A stretch of 64,000 bases of DNA, from positions 217,781,783 to 217,845,782 of the forward strand of contig NC_085141.1 in the NCBI RefSeq assembly GCF_024139115.2, in the 5' to 3' direction. Under the pieces are notes generated by a model. It did no database searches, was not told the origin of the DNA, and saw nothing but the letters and a program-made list of their open reading frames with translations. Source of the stretch: Armigeres subalbatus. Its lineage: Eukaryota; Arthropoda; Insecta; Diptera; Culicidae. Numbering within the stretch: the stretch's first letter is position 1; every line of letters starts with the position of its first letter. Position numbers and translations under genes: made by a program. Below are positions 42,961-53,439 of this stretch, piece by piece.

Positions 42961-45900
42961 CACATATTTTCGGAATTATTTTTGGCCTTCCGCCAACAGC
43001 AATCATCGCACACAGTTCGTGCGAAAGCTACGTAAATATAGGAAATACTACCTTAGAAGCAAATCGTCCCTTGTATCTTAATTTGATCTATCATCCATCA
43101 CGCAAAACTATATTTTTTACATAAGTAAATCGCCTCATTTGCACCCGTCCAGAAACGGAAGGGAACTCGAACTCGAACAATAAGTCTCGAGAAATATTTA
43201 ATGATCCGAATGAGAACATCAAATTGAATATTAATAAGAACCTCAATCCACGACAACGACGACGAAGGCAATGACGGTGTAACGACGGCGACAACGGCGA
43301 ACGATCCTTATCCTCGGTGCGGTCGTGCCACAGTGCAGAGAAAGTGGCGCAATCACTCCCTAATGAAACCACTACGAGCGAATCAATCTTTGTCGAGCTG
43401 CTGCAGTGGCAGTCCGAAGTTTTTCACACTTCCCGAGCTGGGGAAAACAGCTTCTTTGCATTTGATTTAGTGAATGAAGAGAATGGTTATTCCATTAACT
43501 AAAAAAATCGCAATAAATGTGTACCAAAAAATTGTGAAACTTGACAATAACTTGTTGAAAGTTTGATATTCAATAATTCCATTTAATTTCTTGATAAATA
43601 TTTCAATAATATCAAAAGATGTATCTTTAATCTAGAAAAAATGGGTTATTGTTTGCCGTTCGGGTGGTATTCAGTCCTTTCTATGCAATGAACGTGGCTT
43701 CGGTCACGAGGTTGGCGGTAATTCATTTGTACCACCGCACCGCAAGCGACAGAGAGATAAAATGCCCCAGCATCTAATTCATCGCTTATGCATGGTGGTT
43801 TCGGTTGTAAATCCTTGTCTTCCAAGCAAACTCGAAGCCCTATGTGACACCATTGATGCAGATCTTACGGAGAGGTAAAGTCTTTCCAGCCAATTCGACG
43901 TTAGTGGCGTTGTGAAGTGGTGGAAAATTGGTGACGAGTTTTCAAAGGATTAAATGGTTTGGCACGAGTTGAGCTTGGAATATTCGACGTTTTGGATTAT
44001 GTGACATGTGAGTCTGAGAAAGCTTTTGAGGCAGAAGACTGAAAAGAATCAGATGAATGAATGAATTTAAAACCAGACTAAAATGCCTATTTACATAAAG
44101 TTACTGCACGTTTATTTTTCAATGCATCTCCCTAATAAATCAAGCTTTCGCTTTCCTACTTTCTGTTGATTATTTTACGACTTTCCTTCTGTAGTGCCAG
44201 AGGTAAAACCAATAATAGAACTGATGGTTAATACCCCATTTATAAAAAGAAATATACAAAAGCCCGTCTTGAGGCTCGTGCACAAATCATGTCAATCAAA
44301 ATCGATCACTGATTTGTGCAGGTTGAGGAGGGTTGTTTTTCTATGGAAGGCTGAGGCTAAGGCTGATGTGTAGGTAGTCCCGATTTTTAACCATACCTCG
44401 ACCCAAAAATGACTTATTGCTGTTATGAACATCGCCTTCCAAGTAGTACGCAACCAAACTTGAGAACAGGAACTAATTTTACTCTACATACAAATTCGAT
44501 TTTTCTGGTGACACAAAAGAACATTTAGCATTTCCGAATATGAAACACTGCCTCCATTACGGGTCGTCCTTGGTAATACAGAAAGCATCATTAGTGTGAC
44601 CATCGCTGGAATTCGATTTTATTTCCGCTTGCTAACGAGCGACCTTGAATCATATGGACTATGTCCCTTCTGTCAACCATTTGATGGGCCATCCAAATCA
44701 ATCGATAATACAATTACTGTCTCCAGTTGTACCCTAGCCGACATATTGGTTGAGTCGCATTGATTGATTGAAGGGTCCTTGTACCATTTCTGATTCTGAG
44801 TGGAAGATACTGAGCAACCGAAGATTATGTAAATTTTTCCCCAACGAATCAAAAAAGAATACAAAAGCTAAATAACGAGATTTAGTCTAATAGACGAGTG
44901 ATTAAAATCCAGCATAAAACACTTGTCGTAGCGAAGCAAAATAACAAAACACTTATTCTACATGCTGATTTATCAATTGCGAATATCGTCCCTAACGCAG
45001 CAAATTGCTCGCTCCGAAGACGACTATTGTGGCGTAAACACGCCATAAATCATTTGATAAATGCGTACTCGGCAGGATAGGAAAAGTGTTGAATAGAGTA
45101 ATTGCAAGTGACGAGAATCTACTTTTGAGAAAAGAAGCTTTACATTTTTTATTTGCTTTATACTTTGCTTTTATATTTTGATGTTTTTTACCAGAATCAT
45201 TAAAAGAATAAAACAGATTTTAGTTTGCCACAAAACTACGAATTATTTTTATTTGTAGTAACAGTGACTTTGAGTTAGATAAGAAGGTCACTTATATCCC
45301 TTTGCTTCTGGGCACCCCACAGAGTGTAGTCTATTTTCATTTTCATCGAACAGGACACTGCGTGAGTGCGTTGTTTGCCAAAGTTGAAAGAATGGAATTT
45401 CAACTATGCTCTCAATTAGCTGTTGGTGATGCGAGAAATATCTCCACTCGTAGTTTATCGTTGGCGAGTGGATTGTTATTGTGGTAATTTATTTGTCACT
45501 CGAAGTAATTTGACTGGCACCAAGCAAAAATTACGACGCGCTTTATCAACTACTCGCACGATCTGCATCTTCTTTAATCGACTCGATTGAGAAAGAGTAA
45601 ATAAAGAAAGAAAATATTATTGACGTCGATATTTATGAAACCACCCAGTTATGGAAATCGAGATCGGATATGGAGAAAAAATCCACAAAATTTCAAATAC
45701 TGGCTGATTTAGAATTACTTTTAGAGGCTCATTTGATAATTTATCAGACACTCCTCCAAGAATTTCGTTCAAAGTTTTTTATAGATGATCTGATTAATGA
45801 GCTTTTCCGTTTTCTTCGTACCACCACGATTGGTAATTATCTTTCGGATTTATTGATTTTGTCATCGGTTTAGGTCATAGTTCAACTTACCTTTATCTTG

Positions 45901-47109
45901 ATGAAGATGATTTGTTGTGATATTCAGTAGATTTTGAGCAAATAAGGCTGAAAAGAAGTCTTGACACATGTTCTATGCACTTTGAAGTTTTTTTTAAAGA
46001 CTATTTACAATGTGTAACATGAGAGGTGAGAATTAACAATTTGTTTCTTCTGCCTCGCAGAACCTTTCAATGTGATATTCTTTACTTTCGGATAATCAAA
46101 GCAACTGTCAATGCACTAAACTTTGTGTAGATTGGTAACTAATGGTGTATGTACATGTTGCTTGTGTGTTAACATTTGTAGTGCACCCGGAACCAAGAAC
46201 GATTGACAAACGGATTTTGAAGCGCAGAAGAGACTACACCGATCTAAGTGTAACAACTGAAATCGAATCAGGCAGACTGCTTCCAACTTTTATGTACAAA
46301 CGATTTACGCACAAGATGACACAAAACTCAGCTTGGGTTGTGTGAGGTGAAAATGCATTTTTGGTTCAAATCGGTGATTTGCTGTGATTCGGGACGGGGG
46401 AAACGAAACATAAGTCTTCCTTCTTGCTGGCAAAAGTAGTAGCATTCGGGGTGACCAATTACACTACTGCTGGTTTGAATTTCAACAAAAACAAAAATTA
46501 TACGCACTACTGGATATTCTGGTTCAACTACAGCACTACTACCGAGCTACGATCGATCATCAACTTGCTAATAGTATATGTATATGTAAGAAAGAGGGGG
46601 CGGGGCAGGAAGCTCAACTGAACGAAAATGGTATCTCGTAGAAGAATGTTTTACTCTACACTACTGGTAAATGTTACTGTTACTGTGGTCATTCCATATC
46701 AAATCGGTACGACTGGACATCAGCCCAATGACAACGGAGAAATGTGAAATGTCTTGTTATGTGCGAAAATAAATTTTATTAGGAATACTCGATATCTAAT
46801 TCTTCGTCCAAACAATTTCCACAACAGTTGATTCACTGCAGATTTTTTTTTTATTATTTTACGACAGCTTATTTCGAAGCACTATCTGAAATGGGGTCCT
46901 AAATGACACTTCCCATCAGGAATGCCATAAACTTTAGGCCAACGAATCTACTCTTTCATGTTTGCTTCACGTGTGATTCGTTAAATTTAACTAACAATCG
47001 TTTGATTATAATCTGGTCGACAGTAAATTTGCATTCGCGATGCCCATGTATTGCCTTTGTAGTTCTCGACCTCTAAAATCGACTGGTTACTGACGTTTGT
47101 TGTTTGATT
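42961..47109. other. 4.1 kb of apparently unique, unassigned DNA
   Basis: This is the longest stretch without transposon or tandem-repeat signals. One small hairpin was noted (TGCACAAATCA / TGATTTGTGCA, about 44280-44320). Open frames of 60-93 codons occur on both strands with no recognisable domain. It could be intronic or intergenic host DNA; some GC-richer parts (43240-43420, 43650-43930) might be exonic or regulatory, but nothing supports a call. Confidence 0.4.
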
Positions 47110-48324
47110 GGGAAAATGTCGAGATTATTTGGTCACAAAGTATGATGAGGATCTTCGCTTTAACGGCGTTGAAGTCACTTGCATGTTTGCATGATTGCAT
47201 GTTCAGATAAGTTAAAATACTAAGTTATAACGATAATCTAACTTATTACGATATCTGAATGTCCCCATGAGTGTTTTTCAGGCAAAAATGGACCTCTTAA
47301 GGGAAACGATAGGTAGGGATTGTGGAACTGTTCAGCAGCATATAATCATAAAAGCATATGGAGACGCATGATACATTTGTGCGATGATTCATCTTATGGA
47401 TTAACTTTTTACGCAAATTTCATCTCAACCGTTTTATGAAATAAATAAACAAGTGTTCAAGCACTTTATGGAACTTGTATTATGGGAAACTTGAACCTAA
47501 TCGCATGTTGGGACCTGTTCTTGGTTAACATGTTTATTACTGCGATCAAGAAATCATTAGAATCATCATTTCAAACAACAGGTTCCCGGGGTCTTCTAAT
47601 TTATTTTCACAATTGTTTCACGGTTGTCTTATCCACCTCATCTAGTTTCCTGTAGTTTGTTGGTTTGTTATGTTTCTAGGATCATATTGTTTTTGTAGAT
47701 CAGCTGGAGCACGGTTGCTGTCATTTAAAATGTAGATGATTTTGATTTACCAAATTCAATATGAGTAAAATTGACAAAATGGAAATCAATCCAGCTGCAA
47801 CCCTGCACGATCCTAAAGCCTTTGCATAGTATGTGGGTTCCAAATTAGTTTGATGCAGATGGTCCAGGTTGTCCAAATTGTTGTGGAATTCAGATCATTT
47901 GGTCTACAAGGTCAACTACGCCTGGTTTCATGATGATTTGAATTCTAGAACAATTTGGAAAACCTAGAACATCTGCGTCAAACTAATTTGAACTGCGCAT
48001 AATACGCAAGGGTTCTAAAAACCTGTATGGACATGTTGGGTTGATTTCGATTGAATACCAGTCGTAAATGAACGGCTAGACCAAATGATCTTGAAATCTT
48101 GAACAGTTTCACAATCCCTATCTATCGTTTCCCTTAAGAGGTTCATTTTTGCCTGAAAAACACTCATGGGCAAATTCAGATATCGTAACAACTTAGATTA
48201 TCGTTATAACTTAGTATTCCAACTTATCTGAACATGCAATCTTGCAAACATGTATGTGACTTCAGCGCTGTTAACGCGATGATCCCCTTCATACTTTGTG
48301 ACCAAATAATCTCGACATTTTCCC
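47110..48324. mobile_element. 1.2-kb foldback element with GGGAAAATGTCGAGATT termini
   Basis: Left arm 47110-47335 and right arm 48110-48324 are inverted copies over about 220 bp, sharing GTCGAGATTATTTGGTCACA, GTTATAACGATAATCTAA and CCTCTTAAGGGAAACGATAG. A second, inner inverted pair (about 47745-47900 and 47935-48060) shares CCAAATTAGTTTGA and CCAAATTGTT. The unpaired left-arm segment 47340-47740 looks like a later insertion. The right end directly abuts the LINE RT at 48331. Confidence 0.8.
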
Positions 48325-48330
48325 TATCGA

Positions 48331-49639
48331 GTGGAGGCATTATGTTGCTGTGTACCGTTCTCAAAGTTCTGTGCAAAATTATCCTAGCCCGGATTCAGGA
48401 GAAGATCGATGCGACTCTCCGGCGGCAGCAAGCCGGATTCCGTGCCGGAAGATCCTGTGTGGACCATATTGTCACGCTCCGCATCATTTTGGAGCAGGTC
48501 AACGAATTCCAAGAGTCCCTTTACTTGGTATTCATTGACTATGAAAAAGCTTTCGACCGTCTCAATCACGAGAATATGTGGGGCGCCCTGAGACGCAAGG
48601 GGATTCCTGAGAAAATCATCGGCCTCATCGAAGCACAGTACGAGGCCTTTTCGTGTAGAGTGCTGCACAATGGGGTCCTGTCCGACCCTATCCGGGTCGT
48701 AGCTGGTGTGAGGCAAGGATGTATTCTATCACCGTTACTGTTCCTCATCGTAATCGATGAGATTCTGGTAGATGCGATTGACCGTGAACCAAACCGCGGG
48801 CTGTTATGGCAGCCTATAACCATGGAGCACCTAAACGACTTCGAATTGGCGGATGACGTTGCACTACTCGCGCAACGGCGCTCTGATATGCAGAGTAAGC
48901 TCAACGACCTTGCCGATCGCTTCTCCTCGGCAGGTTTAGTCATCAACGTCAACAAAACCAAATCGTTGGATGTAAACACGGTGACTCCTTCCAGTTTCAC
49001 AGTAGCCGGGCAACCAGTGGAGAATGTTGAAAGCTTCCAATATCTTGGTAGCCAAATGGCGTCAGACGGCGGTACCAAGATCGACATAGGCGCACGGATC
49101 AAGAAAGCAAGGGCTGCCTTTGCGAGTTTAAGAAATATCTGGAAAAACAGGCAGATAAGTGAACGCACCAAAATACGAATTTTCAACTCTAACGTGAAAT
49201 CTGTGCTGTTATACGCTAGCGAAACATGGTGTGTATCAGTGGAGAACACTCAACGGCTGCAGGTGTTCATTAACAGATGCCTGCGGTATATAATTCGGGC
49301 CTGGTGGCCTCACAACTGGATCTCAAACAACGAGCTCCATCGTCGTTGTCACCAGAGGCCGATAGCAACAGAAATTCAGAATCGGAAGTGGGGCTGGGTC
49401 GGCCACACTTTACGTAGGGGCGGAAACGAAATCTGTAACAAGCATTAGACTGGAACCCAGCGGGACATCGCAGCAGAGGCAGACCCAGAGGCTCATGGCG
49501 GCGAAGCCTCAATAAAGAAATAAAAGAAGTCGACCGAAATCTAACCTGGCAACAGGTTAAAGCGATAGCCGGGCATCGCTCAGGATGGAGATCTTTCAAG
49601 TCGGCCCTTTGCACCACCGGAGGTGTACAGGATCCATAA
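48331..49639 (+). pseudogene. Non-LTR reverse transcriptase (RTE-like or related), 5'-truncated
   Basis: Homology starts with GIMLLCTVLKVLCKIILARI at about 48336. The RT blocks are in order: QAGFRAGRSCVDHI, LVFIDYEKAFDRLNHENMW (Asp), GVRQGCILSPLLFLIVID, LADDVALLA (Asp-Asp, about 48850), FQYLGSQMASDGG and LLYASETWCV. After a one-base shift near 49441 the frame continues ALDWNPAGHRSRGRPRGSWR to a TAA at 49637-49639. The frame upstream of 48331 is foldback DNA, not protein. The endonuclease is missing. The RT part is one long open frame with its catalytic residues, so this is a relatively young copy. The tail is (TAAG)n. Confidence 0.88.
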
Positions 49640-49656
49640 GTAAGTAAGTAAGTAAG
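49637..49656 (+). repeat. (TAAG)n 3' tail of the LINE
   Basis: TAAG is repeated five times directly after the RT stop codon, which overlaps the first unit. A tandem tetramer tail is common at the 3' end of RTE-like LINEs. Confidence 0.75.
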
Positions 49657-50360
49657 AATAGTAAAGGAAGTTTATCTCGACATAGGGTAAGAAGTGTATT
49701 TTGGACCACCCTTACGGAGGCTCTTATTTTGGACCACTAAAAGGAATTTGCACTCGGTCAAACAAAATATTGAACAATGTTATATTATTGTTTAGTTATA
49801 AAGTGGATACTTTTTTTCGCGTACTTTTTTCTTTGTTCCATTGTTTTCTTTAGTTCCATTGTCATACCACAGATTTATTTCAAAGGAGGAAAAATATTAT
49901 TTAATTTGATGGCAAATTAACAAGAACTCAAAATTGAACAAATCATATAAAAATATTCATTAGAAACAACGATTGCAAATTGGCAATATGGGATAGATAC
50001 ACTTTTTTACATACTGTATTTTAACTCAATTTAAAAAATGACCATTCCGGAGCTCCCAAAGTGGCACAGGAACCCTGAAAATATCATTTCCATTATTGTT
50101 TTGTGAATAGCATTAACTTTACCACAGGACCTGTTTCGACCTAAATTTGTAAATGGCCAGTTTTTTCGGGGACAACTGAACCCAACTGAGTCTGAAATGA
50201 TTCTGGAATCAAACTGAGGATTGACGCAAATCCAGAATAAATCATAAATGGGGATCCATCCGGATCGACTTGTTTTAACGGCCGTTTTAATTTTTGAAAA
50301 CCGTTTAAAAAAGACGTTAGGTTAAAAGGATGCCAGAATTACTCCATTTAAGCATTCGCT
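49657..50360. other. Unassigned AT-rich DNA
   Basis: I recognise nothing here. TTTTGGACCACC-type phrases (49700-49740) recur twice. Confidence 0.35.
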
Positions 50361-50384
50361 ATGCGAATGATCCTAATCTATGAA

Positions 50385-50740
50385 GGGAGCTGGTGCTCTG
50401 TGAGTCCTGCAGTGGTTCCCGAAGATGTGGAGCTGCGTGCATTGTTGACAATCTGCCTGAGCCTGGGGAGCTATAACTACAGGCTCGTCCAGGATGCGGT
50501 GGATGCAGCAAAAACGTGGAACAAGTCAAACACAGCTTCTCAAAACTCAAGATACGGCTACTTGGGAAGTAGATCTCAATTCGACTGGTTGGTTGAACAA
50601 TCGTGAAGGAATATTTCAACTAATTAATGAGTACCAGCCACAAGCTCGCTTCGATTGGGATCAAGGTGAATGACTCGTGATTGGTGGCGTTGCTGCTACC
50701 AGAACACTACGAAACTAGGATCCTCCAATCCCGTGGAGGT
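50385..50740 (+). pseudogene. Copia gag fragment
   Basis: LRALLTICLSLGSYNYRLVQ with DAVDAAKTW is followed, in another frame, by VKHSFSKLKIRLLGK and LMSTSHKLASIGIKVND. These match the UBN2-type gag of copia elements (a Leu-rich helix, W..L, then M..HKL..IG..VND). Frameshift and stops lie near 50520 and 50620. Confidence 0.65.
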
Positions 50741-51399
50741 CTCAGGAGCGAATCAAACGTCGGATGCGGTAAAAGCTAAGCTCCTTCAAGTTGTGAAGCT
50801 CGAAGGACAAGCCAGGCCATTTTACGTCTAAATGTCCGAACAAGTTGGCCAGCAATACAAAATCGAAGTCGGATGGCCTCTGCAGTATTTTTGCGATCGG
50901 AAATGTTCAAACGGAAGGCTGATATTTTGATTCGGTAGCGACGTGTCACATGGCCAGACCGAACCAGGATTCCGTTCATGTTCACGAAACAGCATTGCAG
51001 GTGGGGAGCGCGAATAATGGCTGCATGGAACGGTTGGTGTGCGGATTCCAGATGGTACGATCGATGTTCACGAAGTGTTAAAAAATTCGATTTGGCAACT
51101 AATCTATTTTTGGTAAGTGCGATATGTAATAGGTTATACCATGAAGATTACTGCGGACAAATGTGTGGTGCTGAGCGAGGCTGATGAGCTGGTCGTTTCT
51201 GGCAAGGAAGAAAGCGGCCTATATCGATTGAATTAGCCAAAGCTAGCGGAATACAGCTATAGCATCGGAGGATAGGCCACCTGAACGATTCTAGTTTGGA
51301 GCAGCTCAAGAACATGTACAATGGCGTGGATTTTGAAGGTGAGAAGGTGAAGAATTGCACAGTGTGTCTGGAAGGAAAACAATCATGAAGACCATTACC

Positions 51400-51800
51400 A
51401 AAAAACGAATCCAAAGCATTAGGACTGCTTGAGCTGGTGCATTCCGATCTTTGCGGATCAGTGGAGATTCCTTCTTTGGGTGACGGTCTATATTTCGTCA
51501 TGCTCGTAGACGATGCAAGGAAAAGAGTGGCAGTCTACTTTTCAAAAGTGTAGTCCTGGCAGGGTGCAAGTAGTTTCGAGCGAAGGCGGAGAAGGACAAA
51601 AACTTAAAATTCTCAGGACTGACAATGGGCGAGAGTAGAATAGTTCGGAAGACGCTTGAAAGATGGCATCCGTCATCAGAGATCGTGCCCATACACTCCA
51701 GAGCAGAATGGCACGGCAGAAAGGATAAATAGAACCTTTGTAGAAAGGATGGATGTCTTCTAAACGATGCGCGAATGTAGACATTTTTCTGGGCGGAGGC
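51400..51800 (+). pseudogene. Copia integrase fragment
   Basis: KALGLLELVHSDLCGSVEIP with YFVMLVDDARKRVAVYF gives the first catalytic Asp region. LKILRTDNGRE gives the second. RSCPYTPEQNGTAERINRT gives the Glu. The frames differ and stops intervene. The zinc-binding part upstream is not clear. Confidence 0.8.
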
Positions 51801-51929
51801 AATATCGACGGCAGCGTATCTAGTAAATCGATCAATAATTAGATCCATTGAAAACAAGACACATGAAAAAATGCAGATCGACATAAGGCCTGATTTGCGG
51901 CACCTGATGGCGATGGTAACGACGCTCGG

Positions 51930-52458
51930 ATGTGGATCAGATAGACCTGGTTATCACATTCTTGGAATGCGTGCTCGGTGACGAACAAATATTCAAGGTT
52001 CAGTCTGAAGGATTCATGGATTCAAAAGGCAAGGTCTGCAAGGTATTATACGGCCTGAAACAATCAAGCCGGGTACGGAACGCGAAGCTGGATGAGGTGC
52101 CATGAGAGTTTGGTCCTGCAGAGATCATGGGTGAAGACCTGCCTATACTGGATACTAGACGGGGAGAAGATGCTCTCCGTGACGATGTACGCGGATGGCC
52201 TGCTGATTTTCACGAAAAATCAACGATTAAAGAATAAGCTAGAAGATTTATTATTGCAGAGGTTCAGAATAAAGGGCTTGGGTGAGGCCACATACTGCCT
52301 CGGTATACGGATCCAGCGGGATCGACGTGGTGGCAAACTATCGTTAGATCAAAAAGCATACATTGAGGAAATCGTTCGACGTTTTGGTATGACAAATGCG
52401 AATCCGGAAGCAGCACCAGCGGATCCGAGCTGTAGACTGGACAAGTTGATGGCCCCGT
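51930..52458 (+). pseudogene. Copia reverse transcriptase fragment
   Basis: KVCKVLYGLKQSSRVRNAKL is the conserved copia RT block. The catalytic motif, normally YVDD, reads MYADGLLIF near 52189, so the second Asp is lost. LGIRIQRDRRGGKLSLDQKA and YIEEIVRRFGM follow. Stops near 52104 and in the upstream part show the copy is dead. Confidence 0.85.
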
Positions 52459-52490
52459 AGACTGAAAAATAGAAAATGAAGATGTGAAAT

Positions 52491-52999
52491 GTGCAACGTA
52501 CAAGGAAGCAGAATGGAGAGCTGGCCGGATATAGCGATGTTTATTGGGGAGGAGATCCCGATAGCCGCGAGCCGACAATTGGCTTTGTTTTTACGATGCA
52601 GGGTGCCGCCATAGCCTGGAATGTAAAGAAGCCACCGGCAGTAACTCTTTCGATATGCGAGACGGGGCAGATGGCACTTTCTCGAAATATACAAGAAACC
52701 ATGTGGTGAGCAATCTTCGGTTGGAGTTCGCCTACGGTGGACCGGTTACGATGTACTGCGACAACCAAACTGCAATCAGCATCGCAGGCATCGGATCCTC
52801 TAATCTCAGGGCGAAACACGTTAGCATCCGATATCATTCCATTTACAAGAATTTGGAGAACGGTGCCGTCACACTTTGCTACACGCCTATTTCAAGCCAA
52901 TCGGAAGATGGATTCACCAAACCACTGGCGACACTTAACCAGCAAAAGTTTTGCCGTTTTATACACTCAGCGAATTGGACTCACGAAATTCATAACTGA
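52491..52999 (+). pseudogene. Copia RNase H fragment
   Basis: Blocks GYSDVYWGGDPDSREPTIGF, FTMQGAAIAWNVKKPPAVTL, then LRLEFAYGGPVTMYCDNQTA and LRAKHVSIRYHSI are the standard copia RNase H order. The stop at 52999 is probably close to the original end of pol. One frameshift lies near 52680-52710. Confidence 0.88.
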
Positions 53000-53070
53000 C
53001 GCCTTATGACTTCGACTGATTATTCCACACAGTGCTTCTTATACGCAGTTACCTCTCCGAGTATTCAAGC

Positions 53071-53150
53071 GTCGATGGGCGTGTGGTTTACATACCGTCC
53101 ATGGTTCGAACCCAGTCTGACGCTCTAAACTTTTTATTTAAATGAAATTC
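53071..53150 (+). other. tRNA-like pol III promoter fragment (not an intact tRNA)
   Basis: GGGCGTGTGGTTTACATACC resembles an A box and GGTTCGAACCC at about 53107-53117 is a perfect B box. AGCGTC at 53070 can pair with GACGCT at 53124. The spacing between boxes is too short for a normal cloverleaf and no anticodon arm forms. A T-run follows. It is probably a tRNA-derived SINE head or tRNA relic. Confidence 0.45.
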
Positions 53151-53439
53151 ATCGTTTATAAGGAAACATATTGAAATTCATACCGATCCCTTGTGACAAA
53201 TTTCCATAAGGCTTTTGATTGAAAATCATAAGTCCATTTTCCTCAGTGTAGTCGTCGCAGTAGTACCCGCAACTTTCTTTAAGAACGCATCGAAATTACC
53301 CCTTTTTACCTAGTTGTGCTCAGTAACCTAAGTTTGTTATTTTCAATGAATAATAGTAATCTAACATCTAAACCTGAAGCACACATTTAATCAAGATTTT
53401 AGTAGAAATGCCTATTTAACCCCTATCGGACTTGGAGAT

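Larger units (their letters stand above)
50361..52999 (+). mobile_element. Ty1/copia LTR retrotransposon relic
   Basis: Fragments of gag, integrase, reverse transcriptase and RNase H follow in the copia order (integrase before RT). All are broken by stops and frameshifts, and no LTR was identified on either side. Spacing is shorter than in an intact element, so internal deletions are likely. Confidence 0.85.

Noticed and set aside
48234..48330. N-terminal 32 codons of the 404-codon RT frame
   Set aside because: This part is the right arm of the foldback element, as shown by its inverted match to 47110-47210. The real RT homology starts near 48336.
51148..51884. Minus-strand open frames of 97-128 codons
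   Set aside because: They are antisense to copia integrase blocks that show clear catalytic motifs on the plus strand.
53071..53150. Functional tRNA gene
   Set aside because: A and B boxes are too close and no anticodon stem-loop or CCA-proximal acceptor of 7 bp can be drawn.
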